Positions 1 through 11,963 of a stretch of 64,000 nucleotides of DNA are shown here, in pieces. The DNA lies in NCBI GenBank assembly GCA_024180945.1, contig JAKSGN010000035.1:434001-498000 (forward strand). The letters are read 5' to 3'. Origin of the DNA: Macrophomina tecta. Lineage: Eukaryota; Ascomycota; Dothideomycetes; Botryosphaeriales; Botryosphaeriaceae. A program made the position numbers and the translations under genes. Under the pieces are notes generated by a model. That model made no database searches. It saw nothing but the letters and a program-made list of their open reading frames with translations, and was not told the origin of the DNA. The number at the start of each line of letters is the position of its first letter. The stretch's first letter is position 1.

Positions 1-362
1 GCCGCCTCGATTTGCTCGTTGAAGCCGCCTGTGCCCGTCTCGGCGTCCTCAGCTACCTCGCGCGCATCCGAGATGATCTGCTGGTCCTCCGCGGAGACTT
101 GGGTCGGGTCCATGTTGGAGATCTAGAAGCGATGATTTGTTAGCGCTGCCGCCACCATGAGTTAGTCAATTCGCGGGTGGTAATGACTTACGGGGAACTT
201 CTCGTTCACTTCGGCGAGGGCGTTGCCGGCCACGCCGTCGGAGATCTGGAATTGGGCGTAGGATTGCTTGGTCAAGACGGCCCTCTTGGAAGGCTGCGAG
301 ACGGGCGCCGCAAAGGAAGAGACCGTGAGGCCGAGGAAAAGGGCAACAGTAGCGAAATGCAT
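1..362 (-). CDS. small secreted protein, 3' end cut by window edge
   Basis: Two exons are visible on the minus strand. Exon 1 is 362-192 (57 codons), the intron is 191-123 (GTAAGT..CTAG) and exon 2 runs from 122 off the window. The protein starts MHFATVALFLGLTVSSFAAP, a clear secretion signal with likely cleavage after SSFA or AAP, followed by a KR pair near residue 26 that could be a Kex2 site. The mature part carries the block SYAQFQISDGVAGNALAEVN and then an acidic stretch rich in E, D and A. This matches a widespread family of fungal small secreted proteins of unknown function, known to me only by pattern. It has no cysteines in the visible part. The leader contains repeats of TTGG (376-406). 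The splice joint keeps frame without stops, so the model is sound, but the C-terminus is missing. Confidence 0.8.
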
Positions 363-1186
363 GATTATTGTTGATTTGTTGGTTGGTCGGTTGGTTGGTG
401 GTGGTCAAAAAAGACAGTTGAAGAATTACTGATTAGCGTGTTCGCACAGCGAATGACTTTGTAGCGAAGAGCAAGACTAACGATGCGATCAACGCGGAGT
501 GAGTGAGGGCAGGCAAGAGAGGATGATGGACGATGCTGATGATTCCCCCAAAAACACAACCAAACTTCGGATATTTATCCTATGTTCTAGTGTTGCTGCA
601 AGTCACTCTCGAAATTCCGCCACGCCCAAGGACTCCGCTATCTTGACTTCGCATGGCATTTCACGGCATTGACGTTGCGGCTCTGAGGCGCTGCGAGTTG
701 CACGTCCGTCTGGCCGCTCGTTCGGGACAGGCGCGACACTACCGAGACACCACAGCCCCCGATGCGGAAGTCTAAGCGACCATATACAGGCGAACCGCGA
801 GGTTGACCGCCTGCCTCGGCGGTTGCTCCCGCTCCAACTGATTGATTTCCGGGACGCAGTTGCCGTCTTAGATTGGCGAACCAAGCTTGATACCGAGCTT
901 GATACTGCCAAGCTACGGCTCACACGAGTAAGGAGACGAGATTCTTCCTGTTCCAAACCGTTTGCCCGACCATTTCCACGAATGAAGATTATCGCCCGGC
1001 AAGAGATCTCGAAACTTGCTCGCTAAGAGATTGCAAAGGCTCTCGGCGAACATCGTCCACCCAAGTAAACGCTATGCGTGTTGAACTCTGGACACAAACC
1101 CCACCCAAATGCCGCTAATCTAAAACGCTGCCGCCAACCGAAGTGGTATATCGCGTGGAAGAAATGCGCTCACGCCCAATCATGCT
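363..1186. other. intergenic, secreted-protein promoter and AFG1 3' flank
   Basis: No convincing coding frame on either strand. A TTGG/TTGGTCGG repeat at 376-406 lies in the leader of the secreted-protein gene, and the palindrome-like GGATATTTATCC at about 568-579 is AT-rich and could serve as its core promoter. The rest shows nothing recognisable. Confidence 0.6.
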
Positions 1187-2993
1187 CTACATGCTGTCTT
1201 CTCTCCACCGGCTCCGTACCTTGGCCCAGCTGTCCTTCTCCGCTTTGCCTCCCAGCTTCTCCATTCCTAACCCTCTCTCCACCCATTCCTGGCTACCCAT
1301 CTCCACCAGTCTGCTCAAAGCGCGCGCAAAAGCGAAGCGTTCTTCGTCTCCGGTGAAAATAGACGAGTTCTTGAGCGTGGTCATGTTCATGCCGAGGTCA
1401 TCCATCAGGCTCCGCATGGCGTCTGGAATGTTTTCTCCGTCGTCGCCTGCCTTGTTCTCCTTCTTCGCTTCTTCTAGCTCATCATGTGTGATGAAAAGTT
1501 CATTGAGAGGGTTTGCAGTGGTGAGAACAAGCTTACCCTAGTGCATGTGTCAGACGACGCTTAAAATATTGTTGTATCACACTTGTCTGGGAGATAGCAC
1601 CTACCCTACTCTCGTATACCGCATCAATAAAGGTGATGAACCTCCTAGCGAGATCGCGGGATTTGTGGCTCATCCCCGGCACGTCGGTAATGATGAAAGC
1701 TTCGTAATTTTTCACGAGCTCCAGGTAGTCAGCAGCACCGGTCGCTCGGCCGATGATCTCGTCGAAAGTGAACATGGCCGCTTTCCCGCTTGCCTTGGGA
1801 ACGGTGATCTCACGGCCCCAGACTTCGTGTTTGGCTACGTGCGGCGGATCATTTTCGAAGTCACCAAGGAAGCGGAACCAACGGTCTGCATGAGTTTTGG
1901 CTGATTCGTCAAGAGGGTGGTGGTACACACCCGACGGCGGACGTGGAATCTTTCGGTAGTCCGTTTGCGAGTCAAGGTTGATGACGCGCAGGCGCGACTT
2001 GAGAAGTTGGATACACGGAATGAAGGATTCCCGTTGGATGCCGTTCTTGTACAAGTCGTCCGGATGCCTGTTTGAGGTCGTTACGATCACGACACCGTGC
2101 GCCATCAGAGACTCGACCAGTCGTCTGAGAATCATGGCATCTGCAACATCGGTGCACTGAAATTCGTCGAAGCACAGGACTTGGCTCTGGGCTGCAATGT
2201 CGGCGGCCACGAAAGGAACGAGATCCAGATCGTTTCCGTGCTTCAACTTCATCTTATGCAGCTCCTTGTGCACTTGCTGCATGAAACCATGAAAATGTAT
2301 CCTCGTCTTAGCCTTGATGTTCGTGGGCAGAGTATCGAAGAACAGATCCATCATCATGGTCTTCCCGCTACCAACGTCGCCGTACATGTATATGCCCTTG
2401 GGCAGGTTCTCCGGAATTACTGGCTTCCATCCCTCCTGTTTTGAGCCGAATAGGGAGCCAAGGAGGGACTTTTTCGGCGGCTGCAGGGATTCTAGCGTGG
2501 GGTGGACGACGGGAGGCGGGTTATAGCTGGCGAGTGTGATGTGAAGCGCCTGCAAGTTTTCGATGATGGCTGACCCGGGAGTGAGCTATGCTGCGGGTCC
2601 TGTTGCTAGTGGGGCGTACCTCGCTGGTGCTCGTCGTCGCGCAGGCGTCCAGCTTCTACGCGCGCATTATACTCAGCCATAGGGCCGTGCTCGTACAGCT
2701 TTTCTGTTCCGCCAGCGTTAGGCACGGCACCCGGCAGAGACTCAACGCGCAGACATACCATTTGACACGGCCTCGACGGTGGCCATGTGGCGCGCACAGC
2801 TCGTCCGAAAGCTGCGGGCGGCCGCCGGAGCGGATGCGCCAACGCACCGGGGCAAGGCCCAGCGCACCGGCGAGCGCTCAAGACGCAATGCTCTAATGCA
2901 GCGCGTACATGTAGACCTGCGCGCGCCCAGCTGGCGGCCGTAGGCTATACGCGCCAGGGTATGGGGAGCGCGCAGGGTCTTTGAGACACTCAT
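1187..2993 (-). CDS. AFG1: AFG1/LACE1-type mitochondrial AAA ATPase
   Basis: Four exons: 2993-2759, 2703-2620, 2569-1605 and 1537-1187, with introns of 55, 50 and 67 nt whose phases all agree; the product is 544 aa. The first about 75 residues are rich in R, A, S and T and low in acidic residues, as expected for a mitochondrial presequence. Residues 170-177 (GDVGSGKT) are the Walker A loop and 238-243 (LCFDEF) the Walker B box. The C-terminus carries the family's ARALSRLVEMGS block. AFG1 proteins are inner-membrane-associated ATPases that help handle misfolded or excess respiratory-chain subunits. The yeast protein is about 509 aa, so this length fits. The start at 2993 was chosen because it is the only upstream Met that splices in frame to the conserved EHGPMAEYNARV block. 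Function is assigned by family, not by any partner gene here. Confidence 0.95.
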
Positions 2994-3922
2994 CTTCGTG
3001 GGACAAGAGCGGGCTCGTCTTGGTCGGAGGGTAGCGAGAGGCCTATGTCATAGGAGGCCAGCGCGCAAGATCTTGTCGGACGCGAGGATCTGGAGGGAGG
3101 AGAGGGAGGGAGAAGGGCTCCTCGGCCGCCAGCATGTGAGAACGGGCGCCTTGGTGGGAGGGATGGCGGGCAAAGGTGAAACGGGCAGCGGGCAGGTTAA
3201 GCTCGGCCGGTGGACTCGGCAGCTGGTCTTGCAGCCGGTCCGCCGTCGGCTCTCCCTCGGCCCTACGTCATTGGCCGACTATAACAAACACTCTTATTCG
3301 CCTTAAACATCGGCTCTCGCTGAACTCTGTTTTATAGGCGCTGCCATTGCTGTGCACAGTGCGCCAACTACACCTCGAGGGTCTCACACCAGCCATGCTC
3401 CCGTTATCTGCAGCCTCGCGGCGAAGCCGAGTCCGCGCATCACGTGGAACAGCAGGCAATCGCCGAACTCAGCCGCCTGCAGATGTACCTCCCGAGTACC
3501 CTGCCCCAGGCAGCTAAGGCTTCAGCTCTCACCCACCATCGTTACTCGGTGCGAGGTCTGCCGGTCTCATCAACCCCACCGCCCGCAAGCTCCGATTCTG
3601 GCATCTTTGAATCAAATTCTACCGCCCGATCTATGCGCCTGCCGTGCGCGGATGGGAGACGTGCTCTCGTAGCATAGCCCCATCCCCTCAAGCAGAGCGT
3701 CTGCTCCCGGAGGCCGCACTTGACAGCAAAACCACCCAGCTCACGTCTGACTAACCTGGACTCTTGCACTTCAGCTTGGGCTGCTGATCCGTACCTTTCT
3801 TCACCTCGCCCGCCCTGTCTCCTAACAGCCGCCATCCCCGCCGCCTCACTTGTGCCTGGGGCCACCTTCATGGATGCCGGCCTATGCCATCACCTCCTAC
3901 CAAGTGATTCGCATCCTTCCCA
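2994..3922. other. divergent intergenic region, AFG1 and zinc-finger gene
   Basis: This 929-nt region lies between two divergently transcribed genes. I see no conserved protein segment in any frame. Short open frames here have unbiased composition and no domain. It presumably holds both promoters. Confidence 0.5.
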
Positions 3923-5055
3923 ATGAGCTCCTCCAGAGGCTTTGCTGAATGGAGGGATCGTCAGAACGCGCAGTCATGGAACGATTACTATCTTGGCTTG
4001 GGGTTCGAGCCGGTTGATACGCAGTCAACTCTGTCGGTCGACGACTTCAACAACGATGTCAATCAGGTATGGCGACCTCTGTCGTCTGTCGCAGTTTGTA
4101 TTGACTCTCCGTAGTCTGTAGCTTCGTGCAGCAGCTTTGACTACCGCCCCGCAGACGTCACCTCCCCGCCGACCAGCACCTACTCCCAGAGCCATGCCGG
4201 CGACCTTTGCGATCCCAGTCTGTACGCATCCTACGACGATCCGCTGCCCTGGATTTCCGACTATGCGACCAGCACAGATGGATGCGACCAGCCTGGCATC
4301 GACCCGCGACTACTTTTTCACGACGAAAACGCGCAATCATCACGAATCGATGTCCCGACCAACCAACCGTTACCCGACGATACCAATTTGCTTGATATCC
4401 CGACCGAAGGCGCTTTGCTTCCGGAGAGCTATGATTTTTCGGTGCCTCCTCTACCTGCAAGCACCCCGGAAATAAGGGTCGAGGGCGCCATGCAGTCATG
4501 GTTGCAAGAAACCTATAACGTGGGAGACAAATCCGGAAGTCCGTTACCATCGGCACAAACTGTGGCCATGACGATGCAAAAGACACATTTGGCCGTACCG
4601 TACCGTTCCAAGACCGATCCAGATGAGGATTTGCGTTCCGATAGCAGCATCACGACTTCTTGCACAGGCCATTCGGGCCATTCCCATTATTCTTGTCCCG
4701 AGTGTCCCAAGTCCTTCCACAACAAAGACGATCTGAGGTACGTTGTTCAGTCGCCGTAGCATTCCAGTTCGCTCACGTAGTTCTCAGGCGTCACCGGAGG
4801 TACCACGACCCGGCTAAGAAGCACGTGTGCCGTCGCTGCGGCAAGAGCTTTGTCCATCCTAAGGATCTTCGGCGCCACTGGAAAACCCACGATGCAACTA
4901 GTTCCGGCATCGAGTGCCCTGTAGATGATTGTGCGACTATGATTGGCCGACTTGATAATCTCAAGCGGCATGTAATGAAGCAGCACAACGGATTCGATTT
5001 TGATTCCTGTCCGCTTTTCCAAGTGAGCAACCCGCTCCCTCGTCGATCCCGGTGA
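3923..5055 (+). CDS. C2H2 zinc-finger transcription factor
   Basis: Three exons, 3923-4066, 4115-4737 and 4788-5055 (introns 48 and 50 nt), give 344 aa. The N-terminal 220 residues are acidic and rich in S, T, P and D, typical of an activation region. The C-terminal third holds three C2H2 fingers. The first is CPECPKSFHNKDDL..H..H and is split by intron 2 between codons of its second half. The second is CRRCGKSFVHPKDLRRHWKTH. The third, with C-x4-C spacing, ends RLDNLKRHVMKQH. The acceptor of intron 1 was fixed by phase: only CCGTAG at 4109-4114 avoids an early TGA. Such fingers bind DNA; the target is unknown. A further intron near the stop (CAA|GTGAGC at about 5020) cannot be excluded and would change only the last few residues. 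Confidence 0.85.
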
Positions 5056-6131
5056 TCAAATCCCCGTGTGCGCGCAGCAACAGAGGGGCATTGAAATACG
5101 GATCCAATTTGGCGTTTGGATATTGTAGATGAATTTGGGCTTTTGTATCATGATTGGTGGAAAGGCACGGCACAATTGGTCGGCAAGAACGGGCGTACTC
5201 GTACTTCGCATATCGTATACGTATGATGGGGTGCAGATGAGCATCTGGGACTGGGCGTTAGCAGGCTTTCCTTCCTCATGCACATATAGCGCTTATCTCA
5301 TTCGAACTCATCCTATCTCTATGCAGGGCAGGAAAATTGGAAGCTACCTACGAACTTGTCATACTACCGCCGTTTAGTTGGTATCGATGGACAACTGAAG
5401 CTGTGTTCTGGATGTAAGCCTCACTCTTCCCGGGTGTAATGGTTACCAGATACCAAAGGCCTCAGACCCAATTGATTCCCGTGCACGTAGTATCGCAGAC
5501 GGGCCAGATAACGAAAGGTCGTACACCTATGTATTCAACGTCTTTTGACAAGCTGAGTCGGCTTCCAATGGCTTTGCGAAGCAATTCGGCGAGTCAGACA
5601 GCCGATACGCCAGATCCCGGATCTGCAGGTGGTACGTGGCCAAGGTTGGGGGCGCTCACAACGCCGGCAATCCTAGCGCCACGGCTTGACGCCCGCTACG
5701 CAGCCGGCGCTGCTGGTCAAACTGGCGATTTTAATTCTTACGAGCGGCCACTTCAGCCAGCCGGACAAGATCTACGCTCGACCTAGGCTAGCGCGACTCT
5801 TTCGGTCTTGGCAACGACACAGTGAGGCACGCGAGCAGACGCCATCCCTGTCCATTCCGGAGACGCGTGTACCGGGCTGGCCATTATTGCGGTCCGATGC
5901 CCGAAGGGGGAGGCTGCCTGGGGGTCAGGTCCACATTCACAGCCCTGTCAGCTTGTGCCGTTCTCCGTCACCAACATCGCCAAGCGGCCTTCCTCTCCTC
6001 CATCCTCCGCTGCCGCCCGCTCTCGCTCCTTCTGTCTCTACTGCCGTCCTTCTCTTCGACCCCATTGACTGTACATACGGCCCATCCGACGTGTTCCGGC
6101 AAGTCCGACGCCCTCGAGTGCAGCCGCGAAA
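5056..6131. other. intergenic
   Basis: No gene supported over 1.08 kb. Open frames at 5439-5786 and 5686-6135 show no domain and no fungal codon bias. The last 200 nt are C/T-rich, as often seen in fungal leaders, ahead of the PAP2 gene. Confidence 0.5.
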
Positions 6132-7490
6132 ATGAAGCCGGACACAATCAAATACCCCGTCGAGGAACCGGTATGGAACAGCAAGCCGGCGTGGGTTTTG
6201 CCTGGCTGGGCTGAGCCCCTGGTGCGTGGAATCGAAGTCGATGCCTGAGAAATATCGTTGAAGCTGACGGTTTTTCTGTAGATGGTGGCCTCGATCCTCT
6301 TCGGTGCGATGTACATGACAAGGCGGAAGGGCTATTCGATACGCCGTAAGCCGAGGGGGTACAAGTCTATATTGGATGACGAGCCTGGATCTGGCCGCTC
6401 GAGCGACGAGTTGCTGCGCTACGACTCCGAGAACGAGGATGATGCCCAGGACCCCATCGCCGCGTCGAAGCATCTGCCAAAGCAGCGGAACTGCTGCTGC
6501 GGCATCGTCGTGCAGACCCCCAACACCTCGCGCTTCAAGAATAACATCCACAGTCGCATCCTTCAGAAGTTCCCGTTCCTGATAGAGATGTTTTACTGGG
6601 TTATCAACTACGCCTTCTACCGCATGACGGCCATCACCTCGCAGCGCATCTTCGCGAAGACCGGTATCTGGAACGTTGCGCAGGAGCATGGCATAAACGT
6701 CCTCGAGTTCGAGCATTTGAGCGGATTCAGCTGGCTCTTCCCTGTTCAGGAACGTCAGGTTCAGCAATGGTTCATGCACGGCCATCAGGATGCTCTGACG
6801 GCACTAAACAAGGCATATGCGCTGATCCATATTCCGGGTACTGTTGGGTAAGGATCCGCAATCTCCGTGACAATCTCCAGTTGAGCCGCAGTTAACATGC
6901 GGTCCAGGTTTATTTGCTGGTACTACTACATCGCTCCGTCGCACCCCACGTTTGCCATCGCTCGCCGAACCATGACTTTGACCAACTTCCTCGCCTTCAT
7001 AACCTTTATCTTCTACCCATGCATGCCGCCGCGTCTCCTGCCGAGAGAGTATGGTTTCCTGGATACGGTCCGCCACGATGATGCCCAGAGTGTGTGGATG
7101 AGCGGCAAGTACGTCAACTCGCTCGCGGCCATGCCGTCGATGCACTTTGGCTACTCGTTCTGCATCGGTATGACGCTCATCTATCACTCTGGCCTTTTCC
7201 GCCGGACTCTGGAGCGCGGCGAGATGCGCAAGTCAGCCTTCTGGAAGGTCTTCTACCTGCTTGTTGGCATCGGCTACCCGTCTTTCATCCTGACCGTTAT
7301 CGTGGCCACGGCGAATCACTACTTCCTGGATGCGGTCGTCGCAACCTGCTACGTCTTCATCGCCTACGCCTGCAACCAGATCTTCTATGTCTTCCTGCCG
7401 CTTGAGGATTGGTTCTTGTGGCTCCTGCGTGCGGAGAAGCCGATCCCCTCGACCGGTGAGAGGTTCAGGGAGCGCGGCGGCAGAATTTAA
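6132..7490 (+). CDS. PAP2 superfamily membrane protein (Aur1/IPC-synthase-like)
   Basis: Exons 6132-6221, 6282-6847 and 6908-7490, with 60-nt introns, give 412 aa. After a short cytosolic start the protein has several hydrophobic segments. The catalytic signature of the PAP2_3/Aur1 branch is present near the C-terminus: AAMPSMHFGYSF (phosphatase motif 2, with M where classic PAP2 has G) and, about 60 residues on, NHYFLDAV (H-x3-D, motif 3). Members transfer or hydrolyse lipid phosphate groups, for example inositol-phosphoryl transfer to ceramide. The exact substrate cannot be read here, and this protein is not a close match to Aur1 itself in the parts I can recall. Residues about 55-90 are acidic and charged (DSENEDDAQD). 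The start at 6132 is the only ATG that splices in phase to the exon-2 frame. Confidence 0.82.
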
Positions 7491-8054
7491 AAACGTATAT
7501 AATGTTCAGAAGCACTGATATGAGGCGTTCATTGGGTTGCACATATAGCGTGTACATATTTTGTTCATTCGGCCGTTGGACGGGCTAACCGATAGTATAT
7601 TTGTCCTAATTACTCGAAAATTCAATTCGCGTTATAGCATACACATACAAGTTGCACTGCATGTTTTACTAGCGATAGGACCTCGAGATTGCGTGCGACC
7701 AAAGTTGACAAGGACGCAGGTACAGGCGTTGCCAAGACTTGGTTGAGCTCCCAGAAGACCAGGGACCAAGCTCTCTTGCGGCAGAGCTCCGATGCACCGG
7801 TTCAGCCAGCCTCCACCACTTCCCCAAACCAGACCCCCAGCCAGGCTCATTTTCTCTACGGTCGTGCACGACTCCACCTTCCTTTCGATTCTATCATCGC
7901 ACTTGACAGCAACTGAACCTTTCTTCGAGCTCGCTACTTTCACGCTCACTTCCCGAACACGCGTCTTTGCACGAACACGTCGAATCCATCAACTATCGCA
8001 CCAACCCACGAAACCCGAGCTGGAAAAAATATTATTTTTGGTTACCTCTGAGCA
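7491..8054. other. intergenic and BTB gene leader
   Basis: This holds the PAP2 3' flank and the BTB 5' leader. No coding sequence is supported. The last 200 nt are pyrimidine-rich. Confidence 0.5.
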
Positions 8055-9190
8055 ATGGCGGACCAACAATCGACCGACACCCCCCTCGATGGTACGGCCG
8101 CCGCCGACGTCGAAATGGGCGGCAGCGGCGACTTCGCGGGCGACGACACGAAGATGCCGCCTGAGCAGCAGCCACACGGCGGCGGTGGTGACGACGTGGT
8201 TGAGATGGGAGAGATCGAGCCCGAGACGCCCAGATTCGTCAAGTTCCTGGAGTAAGAAACCCGCAACATGCCCACGGGCATTTCACACCATCGCCCCGAA
8301 AGGCTGCGCTCACCGCACAAGAACCAATTGATGTTGGGGATAAGGAAAAGGCGGGGGTGCTGATGATGGTTCTTTCTATTCTATAGCTACCTCAAGTCCC
8401 CCATCATCGAGCTGCTCGTCGGCAAGGACGAGGAGCAGACGCTGCTCACCGCGCACCAAGCCCTGCTCACCAAATCGCCCTTCTTCGAGCAGCAATGCGC
8501 CCAATTCAGCGACAACGACGCCGTGAGCCCTGATCTGCCCTGCCCACCCCCGTTTACCCCCGCACCCAGCCTTTCTAACATATCCACGCCCCCCACCAGC
8601 AGCGCCGCATCGCGCTCGAGGACGAAGACCTCGACGCCATGGGCTCGCTCCTCGAATACCTCTACCATGGCGAATACTTCCCCAAACGCCTGACGCACGA
8701 CAGAGACTCGAGGCTCGAGCCGGACCCGACAGTGCCCTCGCCCGACACCGACGGCGTCTCGCTCCTCAAGCACGCCCGCGTCTACACGCTCGCCGACAAG
8801 TTCGGCCTGCCCGACCTCAAGTCGCTCGCGCACAGCAAGATCCACCGCACCGAATCCACCGCCCGCGGCGAGATCGCCTACGCCCGATACGTCTATGCCA
8901 ACACCTCGCCCGAGGACAGCACGATCAGGAAGCCCGTCGCCGCGTACTGGGCGCACCGCAGCCATGTGCTCAGGCACCAGGCGGAGCCCGAGTTCAGGGC
9001 CATGTGTCTCGAGTTCCCGCAGTTTGGCTTCGATGTGCTGAGCTTGGTGCTGGATGCGAAGGAGAAGAGGAGCCAAGCGAGGGGGGAGGCTACTGGTGAG
9101 CCGGTGGTTGGGGTCGCGGCGTCGTCGAGTGCGGGTGCGGCGGAGGCGCCGAGGAGTGCGCGGAAGAGGGCGAGGCCCAGTCATGGCTGA
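8055..9190 (+). CDS. BTB/POZ domain protein
   Basis: Exons 8055-8251, 8387-8522 and 8600-9190, with introns of 135 and 77 nt, give 307 aa. The N-terminal 60 residues are acidic and low complexity. The BTB fold spans roughly residues 66-150: YLKSPIIELLVGKDE, then LTAHQALLTKSPFFEQQ (the conserved internalised-H and S-x-F-F block), then DAMGSLLEYLYHGEYFP. A linker with DGVSLLKHARVYTLADKFGLPDLK follows the usual fungal BTB layout. These proteins mediate protein-protein contacts and may be Cul3 adaptors, but no second domain tells the role. The acceptor of intron 2 is a CAGCAG pair (8597-8602), so two products differing by one Gln are possible. The C-terminus is basic (RKRARPSHG) and could act as a nuclear signal. 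Confidence 0.85.
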
Positions 9191-10241
9191 AACCTCATTA
9201 TCTCTTTTTTTTTTCCCTTCCCCTCCCCAGGTTATCGGCGCTGTGCTGCGGGACGCGGGAAAGGCGGAAATGTCTGTTTGCTCTTGCTACTCGCGATGCG
9301 ATACGGAGTCTTTGGAGGTAGTTTCTCTTGTAGAATCCTTTGCGGATGTGTTAGGATGGTTCGAGCCGGATCTGAGAGCTGACGACCTCCGTTGGGCTCT
9401 CAATACTTCGTCTCTTTACCAGCAAGCGGAGCGTGAAACTGAATGGTGGCTACAAAGAAAAAAAAAAAAAAAAAAAAAAGAGGGGGAACGCGTGGAGGTC
9501 GAGAAGGGGAATATTGGAGGGGGGCATCGCTTGCTTCGGGGATAGCAGTTCAACATGTTGAGGGGGATACCACCACATCTCTTCCTCCTGTCATCCGAGA
9601 TGTCTGAAGAGCAGACCAAGAGATCCTTCGCATATGGATGGAAAAGAAAGGATCGGGATATGTGGTGAAGGAAGGGGGTACGGTTGTGTTCAAACAACTG
9701 CGCGGTGTCTTATTGCTCTCAACAGAGTATGATTAGACGTCCTGTCCATTCCGCATCCTTCAGTCAGTTGTCATGTTTCCCCTGCCTTTTCGCGTAGGAT
9801 GTTAAATGACTTGGGGCCAGGGAATGGTCAGAGTCGTCTGAGAACAGGCATGGTTTGGCGGTTATTATTTTCTGATGACCTACTCACGCCCTGCTGACTT
9901 CTTGTAATAGTCCCTGAGAGCATAGGAGCGACTCCTCTTTCCTGGCGAGTGCACGGTGTCTTAGTTATCACCGCATGTGAATGTATACACAATTTTCCAC
10001 TTTCAGTTCGAGCTGCAAAAGCAAAGTTGGAGCAGAGAACCTCCAAAAGAGGAGCCCATGATGGATTCAGCACCTTGGCTGGCGGTTCAGAAGTAAAAAG
10101 CAACCCATAGCTCTCTATCTAATACAACACATCGACGCCATGTGTAAAGGGGAGGTGTTTTATTTTAGAATTCCGTGAGATGCATCCTCTCCCACTTCTC
10201 ATTATCAAGCTCCGTGACGCGTTATCCCGCCTACCCACACT
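9191..10241. other. convergent intergenic region with A22 tract
   Basis: This 1.05-kb region lies between converging genes. It contains an uninterrupted run of 22 A at 9458-9479. No protein-coding signal is visible. Both 3' UTRs and polyadenylation sites should lie here. Confidence 0.6.
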
Positions 10242-11963
10242 CTAAGAAGTCTCCCTGACGACCTTGTCGATGGCCTTAGCGACATACTCGACGTTCTTGG
10301 TGTTCAGACCAGCCATCGAGATACGACCATTCTTGGTCATGTAAACGTGGGCGTCAGAGCGAATCTTCAGGACCTGCTGCTCCGTCAGGCCGGTGAAGCT
10401 GAACATGCCGATCTGGTCAGTGATGTGGTTCCAGGTGCCAGGGGTGCCGAGCTCCTCTAGCTTGCCACGCAGTGCCTTGCGCATATCGATAATGCGGCCG
10501 CTCATGGTGCGCAGGTTGTCTTTCCACTGTTCGAACAGCGCCGGGTCGTTAAGCACCGTCGACGCTATGCGCGCGCCGTATGCGGGCGGGTTGCTGATCT
10601 CGGAGCGCTGGAGGATCTTGAGCTGCGAGTCGACGCGCTCGACGACGTCGCTGGCGTTGGGGCCCGGTGCGGTGACGAAGTGGAAGCAGCCGGCGCGCTC
10701 GCCGTACAAACCGAAGTTCTTGGCGTACGATTGCGCTACGACCAGCTCAAAGCCCTGCTCAACGAAGTAACGGATAGCCCAGCCGTCCTTGTCCAGGTCG
10801 CCGGACGCAAAGCCCTGATATGCGGTGTCGAAGAAGGGGAAGTGGTTCTTCTCGCGGATCACCTGGGCGATGGCCTTCCATTGCTCTTGTGTGGGGTCAA
10901 CACCGGTAGGGTTGTGGGCGCATGCGTGGAGAAGGATGATGCTGCCCTCGGGGGCAGCCTTGATGCCGGAGAGCATGCCATCGAAGTCGAGACCGCGGGT
11001 CTGGGGCGAGAAGTAAGGGTACGTCTTTACAGGGAAGGCAACATTGGTGAAGATCTGGTGGTGGTTGGCCCAGGTGGGATTCGAGAAGAAGACGGTCCTG
11101 TCCTGGTTCTGGTTGTAGAACTTGGCGAGGAAGAGGGCGCCCAGGTGCACGGCACCGGTGCCGGAAATGGTCTGCAAGCTGGTGACCTGTGATGGCGGAG
11201 CGCCGTGTCAGTGGGCATTTCCGTGACTAATTGTGTGTCAAGCGTGCATGCAGCAAGGCGGCACAGGGTTTCACAGCCAAGGAACACGTACGCGCTTCTC
11301 GGCAATGGCAGGACTGTCGCTTCCCAGTATCAGCTTCTGGGAGGCAGAAGTGAACTGCGGCATGCCCGCGATGGGCAGGTATTCGTGGTTGAGCTCGGGG
11401 TCATTGCGGAGGATGTCGTCGGCCTATAGGATCGCTTCCAGTCAGCATGGACGATTGCGCATTGACACGAGGCGGGGCAGGAGGGGTCTCCGATGACAGC
11501 TCCAGCAGCATTGTTAGCAGCAACAGACACCTGAAGACATGCGGGATTGAAGCAGCCATATATATACGCGTGCGTTCCTGACAATTCTGAATATTTACAT
11601 CCAGATGGCTGCCTCAAAGCTTCCGTGTGCGCCCAGGCGTCTGTTGGTGCAGGACAGTCCGGTCAACGCGGGGTTCAAGCTCACCTTCCTGACGACCGGT
11701 AGCACCCAAGGCTTTGCGTTGTCGTCCCTGTACGCGCCGATGCCCAGGTCAACCTTCTGCGGGTGCGAGTCGGCACGGTAGGCGGCCATCAGGCCGAAGA
11801 GCGGATCTTCGGGAGCTTTGGGCACGACATCGGCCTGGAAAACGGTGGTCTTGGCGGGAGACATGTGTGCGGAGATCTGCTGCAGGCGCGAGCGGGAGGA
11901 GGAGGTTGGGACGGCGGCGGTAGGGTCTGCAGAAGCTGGAGGGAGGGATGTTGGTGGTGGCAT
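10242..11963 (-). CDS. aspartate aminotransferase with PTS2-like leader
   Basis: Exons 11963-11685, 11423-11292 and 11186-10242 (introns 261 and 105 nt) give 451 aa. This PLP enzyme interconverts aspartate and 2-oxoglutarate with oxaloacetate and glutamate. Family marks are NPTG at about residues 229-232, FFDTAYQG (Asp 257 binds the PLP nitrogen) and SYAKNFGLYGERAG with the Schiff-base Lys at 293. Ahead of the conserved start lies a 33-residue extension rich in P, S and A that ends in RLQQISAHM (residues 26-34). This has the spacing of a PTS2 peroxisomal signal (R-L-x5-H-x), with Met instead of the usual Leu/Ala at the last position. Met34 is in frame and would start a cytosolic form. Location is therefore inferred as cytosol, peroxisome or both. 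The long first intron could host such choice. The enzyme assignment is certain; the targeting is not. Confidence 0.95.

Noticed and set aside
5937..6785. 282-codon minus-strand frame
   Set aside because: Antisense shadow of the PAP2-like gene; no domain.
8387..9184. 265-codon minus-strand frame
   Set aside because: Antisense shadow of the BTB gene caused by GC-rich third positions.
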